DNA of 64,000 nucleotides from Mesorhabditis belari (lineage: Eukaryota > Nematoda > Chromadorea > Rhabditida > Rhabditidae): positions 2,586,501 through 2,650,500 of the forward strand of contig CAUEEP010000742.1 in the NCBI GenBank assembly GCA_958450365.1. The letters run 5' to 3'. Positions 11,238 through 21,894 of the stretch are shown piece by piece. The first letter of the stretch is position 1. Every line of letters starts with the position of its first letter. The notes beneath the pieces are model-generated. The model worked only from the letters and a program-made list of their open reading frames with translations, did not search any database and had not been told where the DNA came from. The position numbers and the translations under genes are program-made.

Positions 11238-11775
11238 TATTACCCTAAAGTCGCGAGTATAAGTTCTGTTTGGTTTTCGCATGCAAATTGACGGCTGTCT
11301 CCGGTGCGTTGTGTCGACAGTTCGAACCCCGCTGCAGCATAACTTTTTTTGCTTTTTAAGAACAATAATAGAAGTAAATTTATTGAGGGTTATAGCAAAT
11401 TTTATGCTGTTATTTGTTGCTCCGGGCGTGGCTCGGCGCGTCCGCCCTGCTCCTCTCCGGTGCTCAGTCTTATTGATCCCTTCCTGGCCTCTTCATCCGG
11501 CCAAAGTCCACGTCGACGGTCGAAAGAGATGCGTCTTCTTTCCAGTGTCTTCTTCAACACTATCGTCTGGATGTGTATCCATGCACATAAGAAATAGCAA
11601 TGGTGATAGGCTGTCACCCTGTAGCATCCCGCGCTCCAAGAACAATAATAAAAGTTTATATAACAATAAAAACCCAACAAAAAGAAATTCAAAGCAATTA
11701 AAGCGAAAGCGAATGTAAATTAAGGCAGAACTTATACTCGGATCAACTTATACTCGAGAGACTTTAGGGTAATCG
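11238..11775. mobile_element. Composite TIR element containing a reverse-transcriptase fragment
   Basis: The left edge ATTACCCTAAAGTCGCGAGT reappears inverted at the right edge (about 11745-11773), and AGTATAAGTTCTG is shared a little farther in. Inside, a 17-bp direct repeat AAGAACAATAATARAAGT (11355 and 11638) brackets the LINE fragment, which suggests a later insertion into an older element. Confidence 0.6.
11400..11637 (-). pseudogene. Non-LTR retrotransposon reverse transcriptase fragment
   Basis: Read on the minus strand from 11637, the translation contains RGMLQGDSLSPLLFLMCMD, a recognisable reverse-transcriptase palm motif (GxxQGDxLSPLLF). The fragment is under 90 residues and ends in frame damage. 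No other LINE domain is present here. Confidence 0.7.
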
Positions 11776-12296
11776 CTTAAAGAGCGCCAAGAACTTTATC
11801 AAAAGAAAATCGATGTAACTTTTTAAAAAAATTGAGTGTTAAAAGACTTTTTGTTTTGTAGAAAATGGCTGTAGAAAATATTTAGTGCCTCGATGGCCGA
11901 AAAATTTCTTTCAGAGTCCTATCGGAGATTCGAAAAGACGTCGGTTTGATGGTTCATTTCAAAATGTTCTTCTTTATGGTCAGCACTTGTGTAAACGAGC
12001 CATTTCTAGTGCAATCGATTGATTTATTTGATATTTTTAGATCCATCTTTATTACCGGCTTCAAATTCAGCAATACTTGTGTTGTCAAGAATCAATGTTT
12101 TGTGAAATTAAAGATTTTTGTATAAACTTAAAGCTACCGTACATAGAAATCGACAATTACAGCACTCCAGATTGAAGAAAAAGACTATAAAAATTGTAAA
12201 TTTCCACAAAAAAAAGCATCAGGTTTACCATCAAACGACTCTAGAAAATCTATAGAAATAAAAAAAAAAAAGCAAACCGTTATTCCCAGGAAATAC
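11776..12296. other. Unassigned stretch, possible 3' part of the neighbouring minus-strand gene
   Basis: Two short minus-strand pieces could be further exons of the gene ending at 12297 (about 12235-12259 and 12150-12182), since they have acceptors, donors and compatible frames. They are too short to claim. No other feature is seen. Confidence 0.3.
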
Positions 12297-15200
12297 TTGC
12301 AAATGAGTTGGATGAATTGGAGAAGTTGTGGATGCTTTCTGGATCGACTTTCGGCTGTTGGACAATCGGTGGAGCGCTCACTAGCATCACCAAGTTCTTC
12401 GCGTTTTCTGGCTTCGAAAGGATTGATGAATACTGTAATGTAATGAGTTTTTATCTTTGTAATGAGTTTTTAAAGAGTAAACAACGGTAACTGAGTATTC
12501 TGGTGTTATTTATAGTCACCTCAGGTAACTCAATCTCTGCAGGCAAAGCGAGCGAGGTTTTCCTCCAATACTCGCTCGAGTACTCGTAAATCGCCTTGTG
12601 TACCCTCTCCGGAGCATACATTGCGTCAGAATTGACTAGAAATAGATAATATTAATACTTTATCTAGTTTTTGAATAGATATTTCTTAGATTCACTTGTT
12701 GCATATATGTTGATGACAATATCAAAGAGTAAAGCTATTTGCTCGGCGAGTGGAGGACCCCAATCCTGAAAAAAAGCAGTCTGCATTCGAAATAAAGCTT
12801 TGCTTTGCTTTGTTTTGCTTTGCTTTTTTTTAAAACCACTTACCGCACAATGTTGAATACAAGGCACTAACTCTCGTGGGACAATTCGATCGTCAGCCAA
12901 CGTTTCCAACAAAGGGTTGTACGCTTTCAACTCGGCAACACTGGAATATTGGATTCAGAATCGAAAACCAAAATTGAACCTCACATCCTCATCAATTGCA
13001 CATCCACTAAAGAGATTCGGATGAATCTCCGAAAATGAGACGCTCACAGTCCACAAATTATCCTCATCGACTGAAAAATTAGATTATATTGTTTATTTAG
13101 AGACACCATAGCTTTAGGTGCTTCTTAGAGAAACACAAATTTGACCCACCTTCACTGAAAGTGATCACTGTTCGACCACACTGTTTCCCCAAAAGACGCA
13201 GGAATTTCTTCGTCAATGGAAAGATGTTTGGCACTTGAGACAACTCATCAACAATCTAAAAACCGTTTCAAAGCCGACTTTTTTCCCAAAATCTTAGCCT
13301 GGAACTGACCGCTTCATCTCGATTCTCCCCATCATTCTCTACTTCGGTTTCTTCTTCCAATAACAACTGAGGTTCTTCCACAAACCCGTCTTCAGCCGAG
13401 TTTACTTCTTCTTTCACAAGACTGTGATTGTAGATGGGTTGTGGCTCTTGAGCTGGAGGTGGTGATTCGGGAACAACTGAAAACTATATGTTGAAATTAA
13501 ACTACCGTTTTCAGACCAGTGCTACAGTAATCATGACGACCTCCAGCTCAAAAACCACAATAACTTTTAATCTAACTTGAAAACTCGACCTGGCTCTGGT
13601 GCTGAGAGCTTGGCGCTCTGTGCTCTTTCCACTGTTCTCGGTGGTATCCCCTCCGGTAGTGGGATCTCTAAAACACAAATGTTCAGCTAGTCTGTGCTTT
13701 CTAAATAATATTGTGGACTCGAGATTGAGCATCAAAAGACTTGTATGAAATTTGCCCATAAAGACTCAAAGATCTTTTAAAAATCCAGATTTTATTATTC
13801 ATCCTTTTGCACATTTTTGGTGGTTGATTTTTTCGTGGTTAATTTAAACTTTTATATGTATTACTTATATTAATTCGGTATATTAAAGTGAAAGATTTAC
13901 CGAGGATTGTTCAGTTTCCAAACCCTGAAAAGAGGTTTGGAAACTGGGCAATCCTCGATCCTTGCTATTCCCTTCACGGGCTCGTTTCTCTGAAAAGTTG
14001 AATGATCTTGATGACAGGATGACGGGAACTTGTTCTATTGGGCCTCTTATACCTCTTGTACTAATATATCGTGACCAATATACCAATATATTCGAATAAA
14101 CCAACCATCCAGCGGCACCTTCCATTCAGGCGTTACCCAGCGATATGTTGGGCGCTTTATTGGATCTCTTTGCGGTGAGCTACTCTTTCGTTTATTGATT
14201 TGACTCGTTGAATTTAATTTATCTGAATATTCAGTTTTAATCATTCACAGAACTATTATAAACATTTAAAAAGGAAAAACATTTAAACATTTAAATATTT
14301 AAACATTTAAATATTTAAACATTTAAACATTTAAAAAGAAAAACCTTTTGACAGTGGACTGATGAAACGATCCGTTAGCACGTTGACATTTCTCGGATCT
14401 TAAAGAATAAGTTCTTTCAATCATTTCAAGATTTATCAAGTTTAAATTTAATATCTAAGCTTTAGTTTTCAACAAAAATCAATCACCAATATTGTTCTGA
14501 GATCGTTTATTGATTGATGATCGCTTTCGATGATCTAAAAAGTAAATTTGATCATTTCAAAGTTTGTAAACATAAACTAAACAAGCTTTATCACTGTAAT
14601 GTTAAACAAAAAAAACATCTGTGATAACCATGACCAAATGTTTGACCTCTTTCCTCATACCCAATCCATTCCTCCCTACAATTTTCACTTAATACTCACT
14701 CGATTCTTCGTTGATGAAAGAAATCCGGCACTGCGTCTTGTCGTTGTTGTTCTCAAAGTGGATTTCTTTTAATTATTTTAATCTTTGATCTATTTTAGTC
14801 TTTTGTTTAGGTTAAATCTATCCAAAGTATTAGATATTTTAGAAAACTTACTATTTTTGGTAATGGCACATTAGATGGCAAACAAATCGGCTCATTATGC
14901 CAGAAATTCCAAGTTGTGGCGGCGATTCTTCGGCCAAGTTTCTGGAAGGGATACGATTTTAGATTAGATTGTATATCTAAAAGTTTAATGATTACTGTAT
15001 TAGTACAAACAGAGCAAATCTCATCATGGGACGATGCTTTCCGATGCTTTACACATTTCAATGTTTCCTCGTCAAGCTCACAACGTCCATTCGGATTTTT
15101 TCGAAGGAAATCTAAGCAAAGTTATTACTAAGACTTTATAATATTATCTAATATTATCTATTATTATAATATTTCAAATAAATCACCATTTGACTCACGT

Positions 15201-18200
15201 CGAATCTCAAACATTAGCTTTTGAAGGTTTTTGAAAAGATAAGGAACATAACGCTGGAAAGGTTATTGTTATGTTTTATGTACTTATCTGGAAAGTACTT
15301 ATCAATTCGAAAACATCAAAACAACTAACCTTTCTCATAAAGAATGGCACAAGCATTTTTGGAATCACATTCAAATTCTTCATCTCGTTCAAATAATTCA
15401 ACTCGACGCGTGAATCGTTTTTCCATCTAAATAAAATTTGAAAACTATTTAAAAGCCGTGTTCCTTGAAGATGAGAGTTAATTAAAATAGTGTGACATCC
15501 AGCTAAGTAAAATTTCAAATTTTTAACAACGGTTTTCAATTAGGAATTTGAGATTTTCCCCCAACCAACTCACCTCGTCGAGCACCTCGATGAAAGGACA
15601 CATGACGGTACACTCGTCGTCCAGCAGAGCTGTTCTTTAATTTTCTTTAATCTCAAAGTCTTTTTTGCTTTTCATACGTCGTTGCTCTTTCTTGCCTATG
15701 TACCATTTTTTCGTGTTCTTATCGATTTTCGGCAACACTGCCCTCAGCTCGTCGATTGTCAACGCATCAAAATCAAGATCCTTCTCCTCTTCCAGTTCTA
15801 GAAAGAGTCTACTTTTAAAGGTTAAAGATATTATATCAATATTTCAGTACCTTATAGCACTTCTACGATTACTACAATTAGAAAAGTCTTATTGCAATAC
15901 TTGTACAATTGTATCTTGTACACTTGCACAATTGTACCTTGTACAGTACAATTGTACCTTGTACACTTGTACAATTGTATTTTGTACACTTGTACAATTG
16001 TATCTTGTACACTTGTACAATTGTATCTTGTACAGTACAATTGTACCTTGTACACTTATACAATTGTATCCTTAGATCTTTCACCATTATCCAGACAATT
16101 CTTACCGTAGATCTTTGCTTGAATTGTTGCCTCTTTTGATTGAATCATGTGTATCTGATTGGGTAAACGAAACGACTCAACACTGAATTTCAACATTTAT
16201 CATAAATCCCTTTTATAACTGACTTCTGTGAAGCGCTGGGATTGATGAGTCGCTTCGCTTCACTCAAATGTTGCCAGGAGTTTTGGCTAAGGGGTAACTT
16301 GTTGTTGAAGATGTTTTGGACACTTTCCTGAACATTTTGGCATTACATTTAATGGTTGATCGAATAGGTAAAAGTGATTAGATGAAAAACATCTAAATAT
16401 ATATTAGGGTGGTGCAAAAGGAACTGCCGATTTGACGGTAAATTCAAAAAAACATAACATCAAAGCGAGAAATCTTTATTTATCGAAATATTCACCACAA
16501 GCATCGATGACTTTCCTTCATCGAACGCGAAGAGACCGAATGCCATCTCCGAAGAACTGGGACTCCTGGGACTCAAAATAGTTGAGCACCCAGTTACGGA
16601 TCTCATCATCATTCTTGAACTGTTTCTCCTTCAGAAAGTGCTGCATCGAGCAAAATAGGTGATAATCACTTGGAGCCATATCAGAAGAATATGGCGGGTG
16701 AGGCAGAACTTCCCATCCAAATTCTTTGATTTTCTGCTGTGTGATTTTCGCAACGTGCGGCTTAGCATTGTCATGCAAGAGCTTCACTAAAGTCATGTTC
16801 CCACCCTGGCGTTCCATTGCTTTGTACACTCCGTCTAGCTGATGAGCATACAAGTCCACAGTGACCGTTTCTTCTATGTTCCAGTAATTCAAAGTACACC
16901 AAACCCTTGCTGTTCCACCATACAAGACAATAAGATCTTCTTCCCGTGGATTTCGGGCCTTGGGGTTGGAACAGAACGCTCGCCGGCGCTCAGCCACTGT
17001 CGTTCTCGCGTAAAGTTGTCGTATGCAATCATTTCTCATCCGATGTCACGATAGAATCAAGAAATCCGTCATTCTTTGCACGATACAGGAGAATTTAGCG
17101 AGGTTAGCTTCACTGAGTTGATGAGGGACCCATCTTCCACAACGATTTTTCTTTCCAATAGCGTGAAGATGGCGTTCGATGGTGAAATGATCACAATGAA
17201 TATTTTCGCAAGATCTCGAGCAGATTGGCATGGATCGGCCTGAATAACGTCCCTCAGCTTGGCTTCGTTCACGACTTATGGCCTCAAACCGTGCTCGTAA
17301 TCTTCCAAAGTCTCGTCTCCCTCTCGGAATCGTTGAAACCAAGTCTGACACTGCCTGAGAGACAAACAAACTGCCATCTCCGAAAGCAGCACAGAGAGAA
17401 CGATGCGATTCGGCAGCAGACTTTCCAATTTTGAAGTTAAACAGTAATTGTAAAGAAATATTGTTCGCGTGCTTGGTACTCTTCACTCAAGACACGTTAT
17501 TTCTTGTTTCGAGATATCTGATCTCACTTGAACTAAAAACACTTTATTCAATAGCCGACTGACTCGGAATCTCACTTGAGCAATTTTCACACAAGATCGA
17601 CAATTGAATTAAAAGCGACGATAAAAAACAGAAACAACTTCGTCCTAATTAGGACACAACTTTCACACAATGAGAGGAAAGCAGAAAGAAAAAAAAATGA
17701 AAGATAACAGGGGGTGGGACAAATGCGACCTTTTTTTGCGCACCTGGACATATGCGCACCTTTTTTGCTGGAAAAGGCCTTAGGAAAGGTCGTAGAGCTT
17801 CGAAAATGTTTCCATACTGGGGAATCGTATGCGTAGATTCCGAATTTCGACAAATCAAAAGCAAATCAGACCTCGCTGACACGTTAAATTTGAGCTAAAA
17901 TGCAAAAACTACGCAACTTAACGCTTTTCCGCAGTTTTGCCTTTTTAGCCCAAATTTGACGTGTCAGCGAGGTGTGATTTGTCGAAATTCGGAATCTACG
18001 CATACGATACCCTTCTATGAAAACATTTTTGAAGCTCTACGACCTTTCCTAAGGCCTTTTCCAGCAAAAAAAAAGGTGCGCAAATGTCCAGGTGCGCAAA
18101 AAAAAGGTCGCATTTGTCCCACCCCCACAAAAAAAACAAAATGAACAACAGTGCATAGGCTTTAACACAAGATACTCAGCTAACAAGCTACAAAACAATA

Positions 18201-21200
18201 AATGATTTGGGGCGCGAAATAGAATGAAGGCGCACCGATTTCCTCAATATTTGTTCAATTTTTTTTAGGCTGTCAGAGTTAGATAACTTTTAGTGGCTAT
18301 TCGCCACAGTAATGCTGCTCGTAGCACAAACTTTTAGTGGCTATTCGCCACAGTAATGCTGCTCGTAGCACAAACTTTTAGTGGCTATTCGCCACAGTAA
18401 TGCTGCTCGTAGCACAAACTTTTAGTGGCTATTCGCCACAGTAATGCTGCTCGTAGCACAAACTTTTGCTCGACCATGATCTAAATAAAAAAAAATATAA
18501 GCATTTTTAAATAAAATTTTTAAAAAAACCAAAAAATTCAAATGTCGAAATAAATAGCAAACAAATATGCGAAAAAAAAAAAACATTAAAAAAATAATGC
18601 CGTTAGCATCGCTCGTTTCTGATAAATGAGAGCTGATACCCATCGGCAGTTTCTTTTGCACCACCCTAATAGTTGTCATAAAGCTTGCTTAATCTTCCCT
18701 TTTTCCTTGCCCACTCACTTGTGCAACACTCTTCGGGATGAAATGTCGACAATTGATTGGTATCTCTTCCTCATTAAGCCTTTTCCACAATTTCTTCTGA
18801 TTCGTAGCGATCTCCTTCTTGAAATTCTCTCGTTCTCCATTGAAGAAGTTGACTTAAAATTTCTAGCTTAACTACTACAGTATTTGAAAATTTTCTAAAA
18901 TAACTAGCTATTGTAATAAAAAATCTAAACGTGTGAGTTCCAGATTAAAAAATTCTCCTTTCAAAACCCACCAATCAACTTCTCGTCACTCAAACAATCC
19001 TCGATCACCGGCGCCAGCAAATCGGTCAAAAAGTCGAGCGCTTCCTGAAATCCCCTCAATATGAGCAATAAGAGGAATTTAGCCAAAGCTTTTGATTGAT
19101 ATTTCTTTGAACTGACACTCAATTCGAAGCTGTGTTGATTCTCGACATTCTCCCCCCTGATCACCTTCAATGTCTCTTCGGGGATCACTCCAAAGTCGAC
19201 GAATTTCTTCGCCAACTCGTCGCTCGTGCTTTCGACACTAGAGAGAAAATACAATGAAAGCTGGTTGATTTTATGAATGTAAAGTGGCTGCGTAAACTGT
19301 CAAAAATGAGCTTACTGTTTCGGCCCGATCACTTCTCGTTTCGATACACCGCAAATCGCCGGATAGCGCTCAATTTGGAGGAAAATTTGGTTCTCTGAAT
19401 AATCTTTAAGAATTACTTTTCATAGATAATTCGCAGTCGATTTGTGATTGTCTTTTTACCATTGATAAATAACTCACCTTCACTTGGGCATTTCCCGCAT
19501 TGCAGCTGTGAGTTAAGCTTCCGTGCGAGGGTGCCCAGAAAGCGGGTTATTTGGAAATTCCCTTGAAGGTAGCGTGGGCTCTGAATATATATATATATAT
19601 ATATATATGTCGTAGCCGATTATGAATCAAATGATTTCGCTAGCGAACGAACAGGACCACGCGAATCTCTCGGAGTAACGGAAGCGGGCAAAACAATCAA
19701 CCAAAGCGAGTGGTTAAGAAGGAGGAGCTCTTCAATCTACTGATGGATACTCACAAACGACTAGGACACGCTGGACGCAATATTATGTAGAAGGAACTTC
19801 GCGACTATCATGGACTATCAAAGGAGATTATTGAAATTTTTGTCAAGCTTTATGATGAATGCGAGCTGAAGAAGGGTATACCCAAGAAAGGCATTGTTAT
19901 AAAACCAATTGTGACAAAAGAACAAAATGAGCGATGTCAAATCGATTTGGTTGACCTTCAATCGGTGCCCGACGGTGACTACAAGTTTTTGATGCTTTGA
20001 AGTGAAGTGCTGAAGAAGTGCCACATGTTGAGATGTTGTTTCGAGCCGCGGTTGGAGCCGAGTCTTTGACTGAATCGAAAGGTGTGTCTATTTTAATCTA
20101 GTTCAGCGATATTAAGTCAAATTCATTTCAAAATTGATACTATTTCTTATTTTCGGCCATAAACATTGCAACTGCACAAATGGATGTTTGAATCGACGCT
20201 GTGCCTGTCGAATAGCCAATGTCCTCTGTAATAGCCGATGTCACCATAGCAATTCCTGCTTGAACAAGGGATAATTTTGTAAACCTTTGTTAATCTCCTG
20301 GCCTGTTAATTTTGTTATTGTTATTGTTGTTATGTCTGTCGTTATTGTTTAACTCTAGATAATTTGTTAATATGTTTTCGTTTACATTCAACAAAACGTG
20401 GTTAAAACGTCAGGAGTGACCTTGACAACAACAGCACTAGCAACAACAACAACACCTTGACAACAACAGCACTAGCAACAACAACAGCACTAGCAACAAC
20501 AACAACAACACCTTGACAACAACAGCACTAGCAACAACAACAGCACTAGCAACAACAACAACAACAACACCTTGACAACAACAGCACTAGCAACAACAAC
20601 AGCACTAGCAACAACAACAACACTAGCAACAACAACAACACCTTGACAACAACAGCACTAGCAACAACAACAACAACAACACCTTGACAACAACAGCAAC
20701 AACAACATTAAATATCAACATAATAATTTGCCTATAGATATTTTATTCATGACCTGAGATAAAGTGCGCTAGATTTAAGATGAATACACACGAGTTCATA
20801 CACCTATCCTTCCACTAACCGTGGGATTAACTTTGAATAAATCTCGAAAAAGAGGGATAGATTGCCCGTCCTTTACAATTTTCAAACATTCTATTAAATC
20901 CGTGACCGAGCGGCGATGTCTAAGAGATTTAAGATCAAAAATTTTGAGTCTATCTGTGTAAATAAAGTTTGCAAATTTGGAAAAATCGTTTTTCCATAGA
21001 GCTATCTTAGTATATCTCTGATGGATTTTTTTCTAGGCGAGAGATATCAACTTGTATGCAACATTTATGCAGTGTATGTGGAGACCAAACTATAGATGCA
21101 TACTCTAGAATGGGTGTAGGACCCAGAATACTTCCTTGGGGTACACCGCTAGAGGAATCAAAGGACGGGGAGAGAGAGAGAGAGAATCGTTTCGAAGAAC

Positions 21201-21644
21201 TTTGAAAGTTCGCTGAGTAAGGAAACTTTCAATAGCTGAAATCATCGAGGGGCAGCTTTTATATGCATTTAGTTTGTGAATTAAGAATTTAATAGGGACA
21301 GAGTCGAAAGCTTTAGCAAAATCTAAAAACACAGCTTCAAGCTGATCGTGTAAGCACTGTTGTTTTTGATCGAAACCAGTAAGCACTCTAGAAAGTCTTC
21401 TTAATACCAAAAGCCGAGAGGTTATCTGAACTAGACGCATTTTTAAGGCCGTAATTTCGAAAAAGCTTTCTGAATGTCCGCTAGAAATCTGGCTGCACTT
21501 TCAATTTGCTTTAAATATTAAAAAAAAATTTTTAAACTAACAGTTACACTAGATTTCCTGGTTAGCCACCTTTTTTTTGAGATTTAAACTCACCTCCGAT
21601 AGCACATTCTCCCACAAGATCTCCTTGTCACGATTTCTGTGCAT
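12297..21644 (-). CDS. Unrecognised protein of at least 23 exons, introns full of mobile DNA
   Basis: First exon 21594-21644 starts ATG right after a CTGCAG acceptor (likely SL site). Further exons: 19478-19580, 19316-19394, 18972-19237, 18719-18852, 16220-16327, 16106-16175, 15678-15797, 15574-15629, 15330-15426, 15199-15253, 14996-15111, 14848-14941, 14700-14765, about 14105-14222, 13590-13667, 13310-13476, 13150-13255, 12980-13070, 12844-12940, 12696-12765, 12520-12635, 12297-12411. Frames join except between 15574 and 15426. The product is roughly 800 residues. It begins MHRNRDKEILWENVLSE, has a mid part with Cys pairs (GRCELDEETLKC, EICSVC), then a Pro/Glu-rich acidic linker (VPESPPPAQEP...LLLEEETEVEND) and a C-terminal helical part. 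No signal peptide or membrane segment. I do not recognise the family. The 3' end is not fixed. The large introns contain the mariner, LINE, integrase and minisatellite sequences listed separately. Confidence 0.6.
12424..13570 (-). repeat. Right arm of the 1.1-kb inverted duplication (intact copy)
   Basis: Reverse-complement match to 9332-10434. The arm covers six coding exons plus their introns of the unrecognised gene, including an AAAGCAAAGC tract. Reading frames are open here and broken in the left arm, so this is the parental or at least functional copy. Spacer between arms is about 2 kb. Confidence 0.88.
13901..13957. repeat. Hairpin-forming inverted repeat
   Basis: CGAGGATTGTTCAGTTTCCA and its near inverse, 8 bases apart, form a 24-bp stem in an intron of the unrecognised gene. 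It overlaps an exon-like open frame that I rejected because its frame does not fit. Confidence 0.8.
15895..16075. repeat. Minisatellite built of TTGTACAATTGTA palindromic units
   Basis: About nine copies of a roughly 21-bp unit, CTTGTACACTTGTACAATTG followed by TA. The unit contains the self-complementary words TTGTACAA and TACAATTGTA, so each strand can fold on itself. It lies in an intron of the unrecognised gene. Confidence 0.9.
16518..17486 (-). pseudogene. Mariner DD34D transposase, frameshifted
   Basis: Pieces in at least three frames match the order of a mariner transposase: an N-terminal helix-turn-helix (NFKIGKSAAESHRSL), a linker part with LTIDKLE-type sequence damaged, the first acidic motif TSDEK followed directly by a stop, then a long intact C-terminal half with VKLLHDNAKPHVA and PPYSSDMAPSDYHLF. 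The second and third catalytic Asp are 34 residues apart (DD34D). The frameshifts and stop make it non-functional. Confidence 0.88.
17711..18126. mobile_element. Fold-back MITE nested in the mariner
   Basis: Two arms of about 190 bp starting GGGGGTGGGACAAATGCGAC are inverted copies of each other around a short centre. The motif AGGTGCGCAAA...GTCGCATTTGTCC marks the right arm. ACA occurs next to both ends and may be a 3-bp target duplication. No coding capacity. Confidence 0.88.
18287..18466 (+). repeat. Four tandem copies of a 44-bp unit
   Basis: The unit ACTTTTAGTGGCTATTCGCC plus ACAGTAATGCTGCTCGTAGC plus ACAA recurs at steps of exactly 44 bp (anchor positions 18291, 18335, 18379, 18423). 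Copies are almost identical, so the expansion is recent. Each unit contains the inverted pair TGGCTATTCGCCA. Confidence 0.93.
19586..19608. repeat. (AT)n microsatellite
   Basis: A run of alternating A and T directly upstream of exon 2 of the unrecognised gene and directly at the edge of the integrase remnant. Confidence 0.9.
19700..20270 (+). pseudogene. Integrase-type transposon remnant (KRBA2/Ginger-like)
   Basis: The first readable part, HKRLGHAGRNIM then a stop then KELRDYHGLSKEIIEIF, has the spacing of an HHCC integrase zinc finger, but one zinc Cys is replaced (KLYDEC). It leads into CQIDLVDLQSVPDGDYKFLM, the start of a DDE integrase core. The core is then deleted, and the sequence resumes with a Cys-rich tail CNCTNGCLNRRCACRIANVL...CHHSNSCLNKG and a stop, as in the CxC tail of these integrase proteins. 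Dead copy lying in an intron. Confidence 0.7.
20418..20706 (+). repeat. CAA-rich minisatellite
   Basis: Variable-length units built from ACCTTGACAACAACAGCACT and AGCAACAACAACA in tandem. Unit length varies by 3, which points to slippage of the CAA blocks in addition to unit duplication. Confidence 0.93.
20760..21440 (-). pseudogene. LINE (non-LTR) retrotransposon remnant
   Basis: The minus-strand reading shows reverse-transcriptase motif A in EAVFLDFAKAFDSVPI, then the next conserved segment (FLTQRTFKV) and a frameshifted GVPQGSVLGP-like stretch. After a deletion it resumes in the RT C-terminal part (YASIVWSPHTLHKC, then DLFKVNPTVSGRIGV). Both ends are truncated. Lies in the first intron of the unrecognised gene. 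Confidence 0.8.
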
Positions 21645-21650
21645 TTCTGC
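21645..21650 (-). promoter_or_regulatory. Probable SL trans-splice acceptor
   Basis: CTGCAG sits two bases before the ATG of the unrecognised gene, preceded by a pyrimidine-rich stretch. An acceptor at this place without an upstream exon is typical for spliced-leader addition in nematodes. Confidence 0.5.
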
Positions 21651-21894
21651 AGTTTTGTGTCGAAGAAAAGGTCTTCAGTGAGAAGATTTCTTCTAAAAAA
21701 AAAAAACACAAAAATTATTCAAAAACTCTGCAGAGAATCAAATTTCTACAATATTTCCATCCAAAAAAATGAGTTCCCACAAAGGAAACCTCAAAAAAAA
21801 AAAAACAAAAAAAACAAAACCCCAATTCGTTTCTGTTGGCGTGTGATTCATTTTTTTGAAAAAATCTCTGTAATTTCTATGTAAGCAGAAAAAT

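Larger units (their letters stand above)
16404..18669 (-). mobile_element. Mariner transposon with internal insertions
   Basis: The ends TTAGGGTGGTGCAAAAG and its inverse, with shared CTGCCGAT, are flanked by TA at 16402-16403 and 18670-18671. The element is oriented minus and sits in an intron of the unrecognised gene. Its length of 2.27 kb is about 1 kb above the usual mariner size because a fold-back element (17711-18126) and a 44-bp repeat array (18287-18466) lie between the transposase start and the right end. Confidence 0.9.

Noticed and set aside
11285..11345. tRNA-like B box GTTCGAACCCCGC followed by a T run
   Set aside because: The bases next to the loop do not pair into a T stem and no A box or acceptor stem is found, so no tRNA or clear SINE head can be called.
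11281..11718. 145-codon plus-strand open frame
   Set aside because: It is the antisense shadow of the LINE reverse-transcriptase fragment on the minus strand.
13898..13995. Exon-like frame RNEPVKGIARIED in the unrecognised gene
   Set aside because: It has acceptor and donor, but including it breaks the frame to the next exon, while skipping it (donor after VPLDG codon start) gives a clean join. It also consists of a hairpin repeat.
15852..16139. Several open frames of YKVQLY / TCTIVPCTL type
   Set aside because: They are translations of the TTGTACAATTGTA minisatellite.
18287..18466. Regularly spaced 44-bp repeats as CRISPR-like array
   Set aside because: There are no unique spacers between units; they are simple head-to-tail copies, and the DNA is eukaryotic.
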